Source: Sphingomonas brevis (lineage in GTDB: Bacteria > Pseudomonadota > Alphaproteobacteria > Sphingomonadales > Sphingomonadaceae). From it: a stretch of DNA of 64,000 nt. A program made the position numbers and the translations under genes. The notes under the pieces were generated by a model that was given only the letters and a program-made list of their open reading frames with translations, was not told the DNA's origin and searched no databases. The stretch is from contig NZ_JAMGBB010000001.1 of the NCBI RefSeq assembly GCF_023516505.1, positions 1,984,001-2,048,000 of the forward strand. Reading direction: 5' to 3'. Numbering within the stretch: the stretch's first letter is position 1; each line of letters begins with the position of its first letter. Below, one piece after another: positions 38,858 through 47,112 of this stretch.

Positions 38858-39507
38858 CTGACCGCCCCCTGATAGATTTTCAAGCGCACACCGCGATCGA
38901 GCCGCACGGTTCGCTCGTCGAGATCGGCGCTTAGCTGACCGGCCTGGAACTGGCCCAGCGTCATCGACCCGTTGACGGGTCCGCGAGATTGCATGGTGCG
39001 CTTGTCGAGATCGACCTGGACGTCGCGCGTCGCCAGCCGGTAGCCATCAGGCCCGACAACCCGGACCGGGCCGTCGACGTCGACCTGTTCCCCTTCCAGA
39101 TCATATCGTCCCTTGAGCGCGGCAATACTGAGGGGACCCCGCGAAAGATTGAGCCGGGCGCGGACTCCCTCGATCATTACCACCGGCACATTGCTCGATT
39201 GCTGCACGGCCCGGTCGGCGACGATCTCGAACTTCTGGCCCTTGTTATCCTCGCCGACATAGCGCGCCTGTTCGACCCGCATCCGTTCCTTGGCCTCGTC
39301 CACCTTATTCTTGTCGAGGATGAAACCGACATCACCGCGTCGCTCGAACGGTGCGATCGCCAGCATCAGCACCAGCCCCACGATCACCGCCGGCAGGCCA
39401 TACTTGGTGGCCTTGATGACCGCGTCATGCCGGCTGCCGGGTTCTGCCCAGTGGCGCTTTCGCTCCTGTCTACGGTCTGCAGCTTCCGACATCGTCCTCA
39501 GCGTCAA
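38854..39507 (-). CDS. lptC: LPS export protein LptC
   Basis: LptC is an inner-membrane protein that hands lipopolysaccharide from LptBFG to LptA. The 217-residue product has one N-terminal membrane helix (YGLPAVIVGLVLMLAIAP, about residues 36-53) and a periplasmic jelly-roll with GQKFEIVADRAVQQ and YDLEGEQVDVDGPVRV. It starts at 39507, or perhaps at the in-frame ATG 39492, and overlaps rnd by four bases. Confidence 0.9.
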   Translation of the reverse strand: MTLRTMSEAADRRQERKRHWAEPGSRHDAVIKATKYGLPAVIVGLVLMLAIAPFERRGDVGFILDKNKVDEAKERMRVEQARYVGEDNKGQKFEIVADRAVQQSSNVPVVMIEGVRARLNLSRGPLSIAALKGRYDLEGEQVDVDGPVRVVGPDGYRLATRDVQVDLDKRTMQSRGPVNGSMTLGQFQAGQLSADLDERTVRLDRGVRLKIYQGAVR

Positions 39508-40130
39508 CCATCATGGGCAAAAATATCGACCTCGGCCCAGCCGGCCAGGTCGAGCAATGCCCGAGCAGGAATGAAGTCGAAACAGGCTTGGGCCAGCTCT
39601 TCGCGATTCTCACGCACAAGGCGCTGGTCGAGCTGCTCTTTCAACCGGTGCAAGTAGCGCACGTCGCTGGCGGCATATTCCCGCTGCGCATCGTTGATTT
39701 CGGGAGCGCCCCAGTCGCTGGTCTGCTGTTGCTTCGACAGGTCGGTTCCCAGCAGTTCCTTGACCAGCTCCTTCAAGCCGTGCCGGTCGGTGTAGGTGCG
39801 GATCAGGCGCGAAGCGGTCCGCGTGCAGTAAAGCGGTGTCGCCATGACCCCGAGGTAGGCCCGCATGATCGCCACGTCGAAGCGCGCGAAATGAAACAGC
39901 TTCAGCCGATCGGGATCGACCAGCAACGCCTTGAGGTTGGGCGCATCATATTCGCTGTCGGGACCGAAGCGCACCAGATGCTCGTCGCCGGAGCCATCGC
40001 TCAATTGGACCAGGCAAAGTCGGTCGCGGCCGGGCACCAGTCCCATGGCCTCGGTGTCCACCGCAATCGTCGCGCCGGGCGCGAACAGTTCGGAGGACGG
40101 CAAGTCTTCTTCGTGAAAATGGATCGCCAT
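39504..40130 (-). CDS. rnd: Ribonuclease D-type 3'-5' exonuclease
   Basis: A DEDD-family exonuclease of 208 residues, the short form without HRDC domains. The acidic sites are visible: IAVDTEAMGL (Exo I), LFHFARFDVAIMRAYLG (Exo II) and the last motif AASDVRYLHRLKEQL (Exo III, Tyr-x3-Asp type in YAASD). It trims stable RNAs such as tRNA. It is the first gene of the minus-strand rnd-lpt-rpoN run. The short form next to lptC is common in alphaproteobacteria. Confidence 0.92.
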   Translation of the reverse strand: MAIHFHEEDLPSSELFAPGATIAVDTEAMGLVPGRDRLCLVQLSDGSGDEHLVRFGPDSEYDAPNLKALLVDPDRLKLFHFARFDVAIMRAYLGVMATPLYCTRTASRLIRTYTDRHGLKELVKELLGTDLSKQQQTSDWGAPEINDAQREYAASDVRYLHRLKEQLDQRLVRENREELAQACFDFIPARALLDLAGWAEVDIFAHDG

Positions 40131-40372
40131 GACAGTCCCGGTTGCTGTTTACCGTTACCGCCTGAACCAGTGGTTACGACGGCATTTCGCTACCCCTCTA
40201 GTCGCATCTAGGTAGCGCTTGCCAGCCTTAACCATGGAGTCTCTAGGATATGCGCCATTTTTCCTGTAGAGACTCGCGCCGTTCGCGCAGTGATTCTGCG
40301 CGTTCTGCCGGTTGCGCCACGGCCCAGCGCGTTGGTTTATGATTACAGGGGCACAAGAGAGTTTGAATTTTT
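40131..40372. other. Divergent promoter region and long leader of the cold-shock gene
   Basis: This 242-bp gap holds no gene I can support. It must contain the divergent promoters of rnd and the cold-shock-domain gene. The part nearest the cold-shock gene (about 40250-40372) has GC-rich short inverted repeats (for example CGCGCCGTTCGCGC) and may form a structured 5' leader, as is typical for cold-shock mRNAs. Confidence 0.4.
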
Positions 40373-41191
40373 ATGGGTTTCGATCGAGGGCGTAAGGGTG
40401 ACCGCGGTGGTCGCGGCCGTGACAAGCGCGACAGTTTCGGTGGTGGCGAAGAGTTTGGAGGCTTTGACCGCGGTCCAGGCGATCGCGGCGGCTTCGGCGG
40501 CGGTGGCTTCGGCGATCGCGGCGGCTTCGGCGGTGGCGCCGGCGGCGGATATCGCGGCGGCGGTGGCGGCTTCGGCGGCGGTGGCGGCGGCGGCGGTTTC
40601 CGCGGCGGCGGCGGCGGCGGCGGTGGCTTCCGCAGCGGCGGCGGCGGCGGCGGCGGCGGAATGCCCCCCCAGGTCGTTGGCGAAGGCAAGGGCGTCGTAA
40701 AATTCTTCAACCCTCAGAAGGGCTTCGGCTTCATCGTCCGTGATGACGGCGGCGAGGATGTGTTCGTTCATATCTCAGCGGTCGAGCAGGCCGGCCTAAC
40801 CGACCTGGCCGACGGCCAGCCGCTCGATTTCACGCTCGTCGATCGCGGCGGACGTATTTCGGCGACCAACCTCAAGATCGAAGGCGAACCGATGGAAGTC
40901 GTTCGCTCGTCCGCGCCACGTGAAGGCGGCCGTGAAGGCGGCGGCTTCGGTGGCGGCCCGCAGCGCCAGCTGACCGGCGAGAAGGCCCAGGGAACCGTCA
41001 AGTTCTTCAACTCGATGAAGGGCTTCGGCTTCATCAGCCGCGACGACGGCCAGCCGGATGCATTCGTGCATATCTCGGCGGTTGAGCGCGCCGGCCTGCC
41101 AACGATCAACGAAGGCGACCGGTTCGAATTTGACATCGAAGTCGACCGGCGCGGCAAATTTGCGGCCGTGAACTTGCAGCCGCTGGCCTAA
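40373..41191 (+). CDS. Double cold-shock-domain protein with Gly-rich RGG N-terminus
   Basis: A 272-residue RNA-binding protein. Residues 1-96 are an extreme low-complexity tail of Gly, Arg, Phe and Asp with RGG and FGGG units. Two cold-shock domains follow. CSD1 (about residues 104-170) has GVVKFFNPQKGFGFIVRDDGGEDVFVHIS, and CSD2 (about 205-270) has GTVKFFNSMKGFGFISRDDGQPDAFVHIS; both keep RNP1 (KGFGFI) and RNP2 (VFVHIS or AFVHIS). It would act on mRNA structure or stability. The long disordered tail is unusual in bacterial Csp proteins. A strong Y-shaped terminator follows the stop. Confidence 0.9.
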   Translation: MGFDRGRKGDRGGRGRDKRDSFGGGEEFGGFDRGPGDRGGFGGGGFGDRGGFGGGAGGGYRGGGGGFGGGGGGGGFRGGGGGGGGFRSGGGGGGGGMPPQVVGEGKGVVKFFNPQKGFGFIVRDDGGEDVFVHISAVEQAGLTDLADGQPLDFTLVDRGGRISATNLKIEGEPMEVVRSSAPREGGREGGGFGGGPQRQLTGEKAQGTVKFFNSMKGFGFISRDDGQPDAFVHISAVERAGLPTINEGDRFEFDIEVDRRGKFAAVNLQPLA

Positions 41192-41215
41192 GCTTTCCCC
41201 AGAGCGGGGATACAG

Positions 41216-41285
41216 AAAGCCCGCCCGGAGGAGGGACCCCATCAAATTACTACTTTGATGGGAACCCGATCCGGGCGGGCTTTTC
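41216..41285 (+). terminator. Strong branched rho-independent terminator
   Basis: Outer arms AAAGCCCGCCCGG and CCGGGCGGGCTTTT form a 13-bp stem that ends in a T-run. An inner hairpin CCCATCAAA/TTTGATGGG sits inside it. The structure is symmetric enough to serve both the cold-shock gene and the convergent amidohydrolase gene. Confidence 0.9.
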
Positions 41286-41297
41286 AGTGCCCATCAC

Positions 41298-42590
41298 TCA
41301 TTGCATCGGGATCGGCCGGCCCATTACCATCACATAGGCGACCCGAGTGACTGCGGCCGGATCCGTCAGCGGATCACCATCGACCGCAATGAGATCGGCG
41401 GATTTGCCTGGATCGAGCGTACCCGTTTCATTTTCCAGGCCCATCAGTCCGGGCCCACCCTTGGTCGCCGCGATCAGCGCGTCTTGCGGGGACATGCCTC
41501 CCTTGCTGACCATCAGGCCGACCTCCTGCGCCGCTTCCTTATGCGGCGCGACCGCACTGTCGGTACCAAGCGCGATCTTGACGCCAGTGCGATAGGCGAG
41601 GTTCAGGCCCTTCCCCCAGGTGACGATCGCGAGCCGCGCCTTGGCCTCCGATTCCGGGCTTAGCTTGCCCGTGCCGAGCAGTCGGTTGACGCCGCTGAAC
41701 GCCAGTAACGTGGCGGAATAATAGGTGCCGTGCGCCTTCATCGCCTTGGCGCCCGCTTCGCTGAGGAAGGTGCCATGTTCTATCGAATCAACTCCGGCGT
41801 TGACCGCCGCTTCGATCCCGCGCTCGCCGTGGGCATGCGCTGCCGCCTTCAGATGCATGGCATGCGCCATGTCGATAATCGCCTTCATCTCTTCGTTGGT
41901 GAAATGCTGTTCAAGTCCCAATGCGCCGGAATCGAGGACCCCGCCGGTGGAGTGGAGCTTGATGACGTCGACCCCTTGCGCGGCGAGCTTGCGCACCGCC
42001 TCGCCGCATTGCTGGACGCCGGTGCAAACCGCCGGGCTCAGATGCGCTTCGTCAAATGCGGCGGCAATTTCCGGGGCCATGCCGGCCGCAGCGTCGCCAT
42101 GGCCGCCGATGATCGACAGCGCATTGCCGGAAACCTTGATCCGCGGTCCGGCGAACCTGCCTTCGTTGACGGCATTGCGGACCGCAATGACCGCCGAAGT
42201 GTCGCCGCCAAGGTCGCGGACCGTGGTGAATCCGGCGCGCGCCATTTCGAGCGCGTGGGTTAGGCCGACCGTTGCCGCATAGGGGTTCGAATATTTTTGG
42301 GTGAAGCCAAGATACCAGGGCTCTCCGCTGTTGCTCGTCAGATGGACATGAACGTCAGTCATTCCGGGCATCACCGTCTTCGATCGCATGTCGATGACGG
42401 TGGCGCCGGCGGGTGCCGTGGCGCCGTCTTCTATCCGGGAAATCCTGCCATTTTCGACGATCACCGTCGAAGGGCCCCTCGCCGGCTGCGATGCATCGAC
42501 AATCAGGCGCCCGGCCTGGATGGCATAGGTCTCGGCATTGGCCGAGGTGCTCGCCAGCAAGGCGGCGACCAACAGTGCGGCACGATACAT
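41298..42590 (-). CDS. Exported amidohydrolase-family metallohydrolase
   Basis: A 430-residue TIM-barrel hydrolase with a signal peptide (MYRAALLVAALLASTSANA) starting at 42590, where GGGGAGGG is an ideal ribosome binding site. Metal ligands are in MTDVHVHLTS (HxH), IKLHSTGG, AHAHGERG, and ALGTDSAVA (Asp). A small beta-domain flanks the barrel, with the characteristic KTVMPGMTDVH and PGKSADLIAVDGDPL. Relatives are imidazolonepropionase- or Xaa-Pro dipeptidase-like. A periplasmic peptide or amide substrate is likely but not identified. It converges on the cold-shock gene across the terminator. Confidence 0.88.
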   Translation of the reverse strand: MYRAALLVAALLASTSANAETYAIQAGRLIVDASQPARGPSTVIVENGRISRIEDGATAPAGATVIDMRSKTVMPGMTDVHVHLTSNSGEPWYLGFTQKYSNPYAATVGLTHALEMARAGFTTVRDLGGDTSAVIAVRNAVNEGRFAGPRIKVSGNALSIIGGHGDAAAGMAPEIAAAFDEAHLSPAVCTGVQQCGEAVRKLAAQGVDVIKLHSTGGVLDSGALGLEQHFTNEEMKAIIDMAHAMHLKAAAHAHGERGIEAAVNAGVDSIEHGTFLSEAGAKAMKAHGTYYSATLLAFSGVNRLLGTGKLSPESEAKARLAIVTWGKGLNLAYRTGVKIALGTDSAVAPHKEAAQEVGLMVSKGGMSPQDALIAATKGGPGLMGLENETGTLDPGKSADLIAVDGDPLTDPAAVTRVAYVMVMGRPIPMQ

Positions 42591-42636
42591 GTATTTTCCC
42601 TCCCCGGAGCTGTAGCCGCAACCTAACCGGCCCCAG

Positions 42637-44232
42637 TCATGTGGCAAGCGCCATCAGCGCGGCGATCCGGTCGGCCTCATGCGCCGGCTTGTCGGTGCGA
42701 ATGCGACTGATCCGGGGAAAGCGCATGGCCAGGCCCGATTTGTGCCGCGTCGAGCGGTGGATGGAATCGAAGGCAACTTCCAGGACCAGGCTCTTGTCGA
42801 CCTCGCGGACCGGTCCGAATCGATTGACGGTGTGGTTGCGGACGAACCGGTCGAGCCATTTCAGCTCCTCGTCGGTGAACCCGAAATAGGCCTTGCCGAC
42901 CGGCAGCAGCTCCGCCCCATGGCCTGGATCGCCGGTCCAGCAGCCGAACGTGTAATCGCTGTAGTAGCTGGAGCGTTTGCCCGATCCGCGCTGGGCATAC
43001 ATCAGCACGCAGTCGGCGGTCAGCGGATCGCGTTTCCACTTGTACCACAGGCCCGCCTTGCGGCCGGCGACATAGGGGGAATCGCGGCGCTTCAGCATCA
43101 GGCCCTCGACGCCGTCGTCGCGGACGCCGAGCCGCATCTCCGCCAGCGCTTGGAAACTGTCGGCCTCAATCAGTTGCGACAGATCGAACCGGTCGGGATC
43201 GAGCCGATCGACGACGGCTTCCAGCCGCGCCCGCCGGTCAATCCAGGCAAGCGATCGCAAATCTTCTTCGCCATCGAACAGGAAATCGTAGAGCCGGACG
43301 AACGCCGGATATTGCCCTTGCATCTTGGCACTGACGTTCTTGCGGCCCAGCCGCTGCTGAAGCGCATTGAAACTCGCCGCGCCGCCGCCCTGCACGTCGC
43401 CCCGGACCAGCAGCTCGCCGTCAAGGACCGCCGGAAAAGCGAAGGCAGAAGCGACATCGGGAAAGCTTGGGGAAATATCGTCTCCGGCGCGGCTGTAGAG
43501 CCGGGTCTGGCCGCCGGCATGAACCAGCTGGATTCGGATCCCGTCCCATTTCCATTCGGCGGCATAATCGTCGAGGGATAGGCGCGTGTCGTCGAGCGGA
43601 TGGGCAAGCATGAACGGTCTGAACACGGGCACGTCCAAGGCGGTCGGCTGCGGCGCCCTGCCTTCGCCCCAGTCAAACAGCTCGCGATACGGCGGCTTGA
43701 GGCCGTGCCAAACCTCTTCGACCTGCTCGACCTCAAGGCCGAATGCATCGGCCAGCGCCTGCTTGGCGAGGCGAGCGGAAATGCCGACGCGCAGTGCGCC
43801 TGTTGCCAGCTTCAGTAGTGCGAAGCGGCCCGACACATCGAGACGGTCGAGCATCTGCGCCAGCATGGCGGGCGCATCGGCCTTGCTCGCGAGCCTTAGC
43901 CGATCGACGGCGTCGGATATCCTAATGCTTCCGTCGTCGAGCGCGCAGGTCTCGCCTTCCGGCGAAGGCCACAGCAGCGAGACGGTCTCGGCCATGTCGC
44001 CGACATAGTCTCGGCTCATCGACAGCAGCACCGGATCGATCCGATCTTCGGCCAATTGCCGGACCTGCGCCGGCTTCACCGCGGGAATATCCAATGTGCC
44101 GGTCAGCGCGGCCAGCGCAACGCCGCGATCGGGGTCTGGCGCCTGCTTGAGATAATCGCCGATCAGCTTGAGCTTGGAATTGCGCGACCTTGTGTAGACC
44201 AGGTCATCCAGCAGTTGGGAAAAGGCGCGCAT
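42637..44232 (-). CDS. ATP-dependent DNA ligase
   Basis: A 531-residue ATP-type DNA ligase for DNA repair, additional to the NAD ligase every bacterium has. An N-terminal helical DNA-binding domain (about residues 1-200) precedes the adenylation domain, which has the AMP-accepting Lys in AEWKWDGIR (about residue 228). ELLVRGDVQGG, EGLMLKRRDSPYVAGRK and WYKWKRDPLTADCVL are further ligase motifs. The C-terminal OB domain ends with KSGLAMRFPRISRIR. In related bacteria this ligase sits with an exonuclease and helicase, but neither is here. Confidence 0.93.
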   Translation of the reverse strand: MRAFSQLLDDLVYTRSRNSKLKLIGDYLKQAPDPDRGVALAALTGTLDIPAVKPAQVRQLAEDRIDPVLLSMSRDYVGDMAETVSLLWPSPEGETCALDDGSIRISDAVDRLRLASKADAPAMLAQMLDRLDVSGRFALLKLATGALRVGISARLAKQALADAFGLEVEQVEEVWHGLKPPYRELFDWGEGRAPQPTALDVPVFRPFMLAHPLDDTRLSLDDYAAEWKWDGIRIQLVHAGGQTRLYSRAGDDISPSFPDVASAFAFPAVLDGELLVRGDVQGGGAASFNALQQRLGRKNVSAKMQGQYPAFVRLYDFLFDGEEDLRSLAWIDRRARLEAVVDRLDPDRFDLSQLIEADSFQALAEMRLGVRDDGVEGLMLKRRDSPYVAGRKAGLWYKWKRDPLTADCVLMYAQRGSGKRSSYYSDYTFGCWTGDPGHGAELLPVGKAYFGFTDEELKWLDRFVRNHTVNRFGPVREVDKSLVLEVAFDSIHRSTRHKSGLAMRFPRISRIRTDKPAHEADRIAALMALAT

Positions 44233-44256
44233 CGCGCCGTAGAATGCGCGAAATGG

Positions 44257-44583
44257 TTAGTGGATGCGAATGGCAAGTGCGGCGAGGATCGATTCGCGGT
44301 CCTGAATGCCGCCGTCACTGACCAGGGCCTCGCCCATATGCTCAAGGCACGCGCGGGTCGCGGCAATATGGCCGGGCAGCAATGCGTGATGAGCGCCATA
44401 GTCGGCCAGGCCTTCCAGCGCCGCCATCCCGTGCTCGGCCGCGAGGCTCCGGATAGCTTCCATCTTGTCGTAAATATCGATCGGCTTGAGGCGGGCGACG
44501 CGGTCTTCTATCTCGGCGATGCGCTCGCCGAGCCGAAGGCGGACAATATTGAGCGAATCGCCAATGTTCTTTGGGCCGGCCAT
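44257..44583 (-). CDS. Small helical protein of unknown function
   Basis: A 108-residue predicted all-helical protein (SLNIVRLRLGERIAEIEDRVARLKPIDIYDKMEAIRSLA ... is the best segment, here given as LGERIAEIEDRVARLKPIDI). It has no membrane segment or metal motif and I do not recognise the family. The ATG at 44583 is chosen; a GTG directly before it is equally possible. The same frame stays open far upstream, but that part crosses the rpmG region and has no coding character. It lies 24 bp before the ligase start, so it may be the first gene of a ligase transcript. Confidence 0.5.
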   Translation of the reverse strand: MAGPKNIGDSLNIVRLRLGERIAEIEDRVARLKPIDIYDKMEAIRSLAAEHGMAALEGLADYGAHHALLPGHIAATRACLEHMGEALVSDGGIQDRESILAALAIRIH

Positions 44584-44661
44584 CACTGAATCCCCGTTCA
44601 CTGGCCAAGGCTGGCCGAAAATGGTTAACGAGGGGTCAAAGCGGCGAAACTGGCGTTTGGC

Positions 44662-44690
44662 TTGACAGAATCGCCCTCGCCCGTCATGGA
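44662..44690 (+). promoter_or_regulatory. Candidate rpmG promoter
   Basis: A perfect TTGACA (44662-44667) is followed after 17 bases by CATGGA, a poor -10. It is the only promoter-like signal between the divergent small gene and rpmG. The -35 match is seen; the -10 is weak, as is common in this class of bacteria. Confidence 0.4.
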
Positions 44691-44754
44691 GCCGCGGTTC
44701 GGGCGGTGCCTCACGGCCCGCCTTCATTTTTTCTAGCGCTACAGGATTTTCGCG

Positions 44755-44922
44755 ATGGCCAAGCCGGCAACCGTCAAGATCAAGCTGGTCAGCTCTGCTG
44801 ACACCGGCTTTTTCTATGTGACCAAGAAGAACCCGCGCAACCAGACCGAGAAGATGTCGTTCCGCAAGTACGACCCGGTCGCGCGCAAGCATGTCGAGTT
44901 CAAGGAAGCCAAGATCAAGTGA
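44755..44922 (+). CDS. rpmG: 50S ribosomal protein L33
   Basis: A 55-residue ribosomal protein, [20 protein letters not shown] at its start and [18 protein letters not shown] at its end. It is a cysteine-free L33 of the alphaproteobacterial type: the zinc-binding Cys pairs of other L33 forms are absent. It is a single gene with a TTGACA promoter candidate upstream and a strong terminator downstream. Confidence 0.95.
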   Translation: MAKPATVKIKLVSSADTGFFYVTKKNPRNQTEKMSFRKYDPVARKHVEFKEAKIK

Positions 44923-44932
44923 CTCTTTAGAG

Positions 44933-44958
44933 TCATCCCGGACTTGATCCGGGATCCT
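44933..44958 (+). repeat. Alphaproteobacterial dispersed hairpin repeat
   Basis: Eight-base arms ATCCCGGA and TCCGGGAT enclose CTTGA. Units of the form TCATCCCGGACTTGATCCGG are widespread intergenic repeats in sphingomonads and other alphaproteobacteria. It sits just after rpmG and may stabilise the mRNA end. Confidence 0.65.
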
Positions 44959-44968
44959 GGCATCATTG

Positions 44969-45005
44969 CGGGGCTGTCCGGAAACGGGCGGCCCCGATGC
45001 TTTTT
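44969..45005 (+). terminator. rpmG rho-independent terminator
   Basis: A 12-bp stem (CGGGGCTGTCCG with CGGGCGGCCCCG, including two G-U pairs) is closed by a GAAA tetraloop and followed by ATGCTTTTT. It is placed 46 bp after the rpmG stop and four bases before the convergent B2-like gene ends. Confidence 0.85.
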
Positions 45006-45008
45006 GAA

Positions 45009-45431
45009 TTAGGCGCCGATGCGCAGCGTCTCGATCCATGGTCCCGGCAGTTCGCCAAGGATCGTCTCGCCCTCGACCTCGACCCAGGCATGGAGAGGGT
45101 CGGACGATTGCCTGAGCTGGTCTGGGCGAACCGCGATCACTACGGTGTTAGGCATGCCCTTGCCGCGCAACGTCCAGCTGAGCGCCATCGCCCGAGGCAG
45201 GCACTTGGTCCCGAAGGGCAGCCGCTTGGCCGCCCATTCGACGTCCGCGGCGAGTTTCCTGGCTCTTGCCGGGGCGGCTTTGATGTCAGAGTTGGCGTAG
45301 CCCAACCGGTCGCGCCAGAGCTCGAATGGCACGAAGCGGACCAACAGCTTCGCCCAGCATAGGCGCGACATCGCCGCTCCGGTGCGAAGCTTCGGTTGCC
45401 AGAAGGATCGTTGACCGGCCCGATTGGTCAT
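45009..45431 (-). CDS. Orphan lasso-peptide B2-like (transglutaminase-fold) protease
   Basis: A 140-residue protein resembling the lasso-peptide leader peptidase B2. LPFGTKCLPRAMALSWTLRGKG carries the catalytic Cys in the KCLPRA motif, and DPLHAWVEVEGETILGELP carries the His. No precursor peptide, cyclase (C protein), PqqD-like B1 or ABC transporter is nearby, so it may have a different job. The ATG at 45431 is chosen. It lies 144 bp from the left end of the integrated island, so the island may have separated it from former neighbours. On the far side the next gene is a thioredoxin, which does not suggest a split cluster. Confidence 0.78.
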   Translation of the reverse strand: MTNRAGQRSFWQPKLRTGAAMSRLCWAKLLVRFVPFELWRDRLGYANSDIKAAPARARKLAADVEWAAKRLPFGTKCLPRAMALSWTLRGKGMPNTVVIAVRPDQLRQSSDPLHAWVEVEGETILGELPGPWIETLRIGA

Positions 45432-45575
45432 CTGCTGACGAGATGTCGGCCGGCGCCGGTTGCGTCAATCGGTGATGCAAGGATGTCGCCGCTACGGGCG
45501 CTCGACGATCGCCGGTCCGCCGGACTGGCTTCATCCTCATTCTCGCCGATCCCCAGGATCGACTGCGCTGCGAGA

Positions 45576-45622
45576 ATGGAGCGGGCGAAGGGATTCGAAC
45601 CCTCGACCCCAACCTTGGCAAG
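45576..45622 (-). repeat. Left attachment site (tRNA-Gly 3' remnant)
   Basis: It is identical over 47 bases to the 3' half of the intact tRNA-Gly at 62889-62935, including CCA, acceptor 3' strand, T arm and anticodon 3' strand. The 5' half of the tRNA is missing here, so it is not a functional tRNA. It represents the displaced original chromosomal 3' end. Confidence 0.93.
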
Positions 45623-45750
45623 TTGGTGCTCACTCGCATCCGGTTGTTTCCTGGAATGTCCGCTCGTTTCAGAATATCCCTGTTTTGTAAGGTTAACTGG
45701 CCACAAATTCTGGCTTGTCGTGCCTGACGTTGCGTTGAAGTTCCGATTAT

Positions 45751-46995
45751 GTGATTGCTGAGAGCTTGCTAGAAGGCGGCTTGAGCGTGGCGACAGGTAT
45801 CATCAACAAACGACTTGTGGACACCGCAACGCCCTCTTCACGCGATACATTCATCTGGGATCAGGGCCTCAAGGGCTTTGGCCTAAAGATTACGCCCGCC
45901 GGCGTGAAGACCTACATCCTCCAATATCGTCTTGGGGGCAGAGGTTCGCCGACGCGGCGGCATACAATTGGCAAACACGGAAGCCCTTGGACGTCCGCCC
46001 AGGCCAGGGATGAGGCACGACGGATCCTGCTTGAGATCCAGAATGGATTGGACCCTCGGGCAACCGCGCAGGCCGATTGCGCGCCACTTCGCGAATATGC
46101 TGACAAGTTCGTGCAGCTGTATCTGAAGGAGCATTGGCGCGGGTCCTGGAAAGAAGCTGAACGCAACCTGCGACTTCATGTCGTGCCTCGGATTGGCAAG
46201 CTCGACATCCGGACGATCGATCGGCGACATCTAGTGCCCATTTTCGATGCGATCAGCTCGAAGCCTGGACTCTCCAAATCCGTTCACACCGTGCTCAACA
46301 GGCTATTCAGGTGGGCCGTAAGCCGCGGCGACCTAAGCAGCTCGCCGATGGTGGCAATGCTTCCCCCCCGAGGCTCGCAAGCTCGTGACCGGGTGTTGTC
46401 TGACTTGGAGCTTGGTGCGATTTGGAGGGCAGCTGGAGAGCTCGGCTATCCGTTCGGCCCGATGATCCGGCTGATGATCGCTACAGGGCAACGGCGCCAG
46501 GAAGTATCGGCGCTCAATTGGTCTGAAATCGATTTGCAGGGCAAGCTTTGGACGCTGCCTTCGCAACGGTCCAAGAACGGGAAGTCGCATCTTGTTCCGC
46601 TCAACACATTGGCTCTGCGCGAACTTGAGTCGCTTTGTCCAAGGACCGAGGGGTTGGTGTTCACCACCACCGGCAAAACGCCCGTATCAGGATTTTCGAG
46701 GGCGAAGGAGCGCATCGCGAAAAGGACGGGGCAGATCCTCGAAACAATGGAGCCCGGACGCGCGCGCGTCTATCCACCGTGGCGCCTGCATGATCTTCGG
46801 AGAACTCTCGCGACTGGCTTGCAGCGGCTTGGCGTTCGACTTGAGGTGACCGAGTCGGTGCTGAACCACATCTCGGGCTCACGAGCGGGGATCGTGGGTG
46901 TGTACCAGCGGCACGATTGGGCGGAGGAAAAGACCGAAGCTCTCGATCGGTGGAACGCGCATCTCGAGGCAGTGGTGAAGGCGCACTTCACCTAG
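45751..46995 (+). CDS. int: Tyrosine recombinase/integrase
   Basis: A 414-residue P4-type integrase. The N-terminal DUF4102 arm-binding part shows FIWDQGLKGFGLKITPAGVKTYILQYR. The core-binding domain covers about residues 110-200. The catalytic domain has Arg in ATGQRRQEVSALNW, the RSKNGKSHLVPL Lys strand, HDLRRT, LNHISG and the Tyr nucleophile in GVYQRHDW. It is transcribed away from the left attachment site. The start may be the GTG at 45751 or the GTG at 45787 (VATGIINK). It would catalyse insertion at the anticodon loop of tRNA-Gly. Confidence 0.95.
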   Translation: MIAESLLEGGLSVATGIINKRLVDTATPSSRDTFIWDQGLKGFGLKITPAGVKTYILQYRLGGRGSPTRRHTIGKHGSPWTSAQARDEARRILLEIQNGLDPRATAQADCAPLREYADKFVQLYLKEHWRGSWKEAERNLRLHVVPRIGKLDIRTIDRRHLVPIFDAISSKPGLSKSVHTVLNRLFRWAVSRGDLSSSPMVAMLPPRGSQARDRVLSDLELGAIWRAAGELGYPFGPMIRLMIATGQRRQEVSALNWSEIDLQGKLWTLPSQRSKNGKSHLVPLNTLALRELESLCPRTEGLVFTTTGKTPVSGFSRAKERIAKRTGQILETMEPGRARVYPPWRLHDLRRTLATGLQRLGVRLEVTESVLNHISGSRAGIVGVYQRHDWAEEKTEALDRWNAHLEAVVKAHFT

Positions 46996-47112
46996 GGGCA
47001 CCGGGGGAAACGCTGAGAATCGCCAGCTCTTATGGTGCATTGGTCACTCGGACCAGACCGCGCATCCTAGGCAAGTCCTGACAAGATCGGGGCCAATGCA
47101 GGAGCACGGTTC

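Noticed and set aside
40440-40670. Short regular repeats that could suggest a CRISPR or minisatellite
   Set aside because: They are GGC-rich codons for the Gly-rich tail of the cold-shock protein. Units are irregular with no spacers, and no cas gene is present.
41298-42590. Link between the amidohydrolase and the cold-shock gene as an operon
   Set aside because: They converge and are separated by a strong symmetric terminator.
44257-45039. 260-residue minus-strand protein covering rpmG
   Set aside because: Only the last 108 codons look coding; the upstream part crosses rpmG, its terminator and a dispersed repeat on the other strand.
45577-45622. A second tRNA-Gly gene at the left island end
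   Set aside because: Only the 3' half (anticodon loop to CCA) is present; the D arm and the 5' acceptor strand are missing, so it cannot fold as a tRNA. It is the attachment-site remnant.
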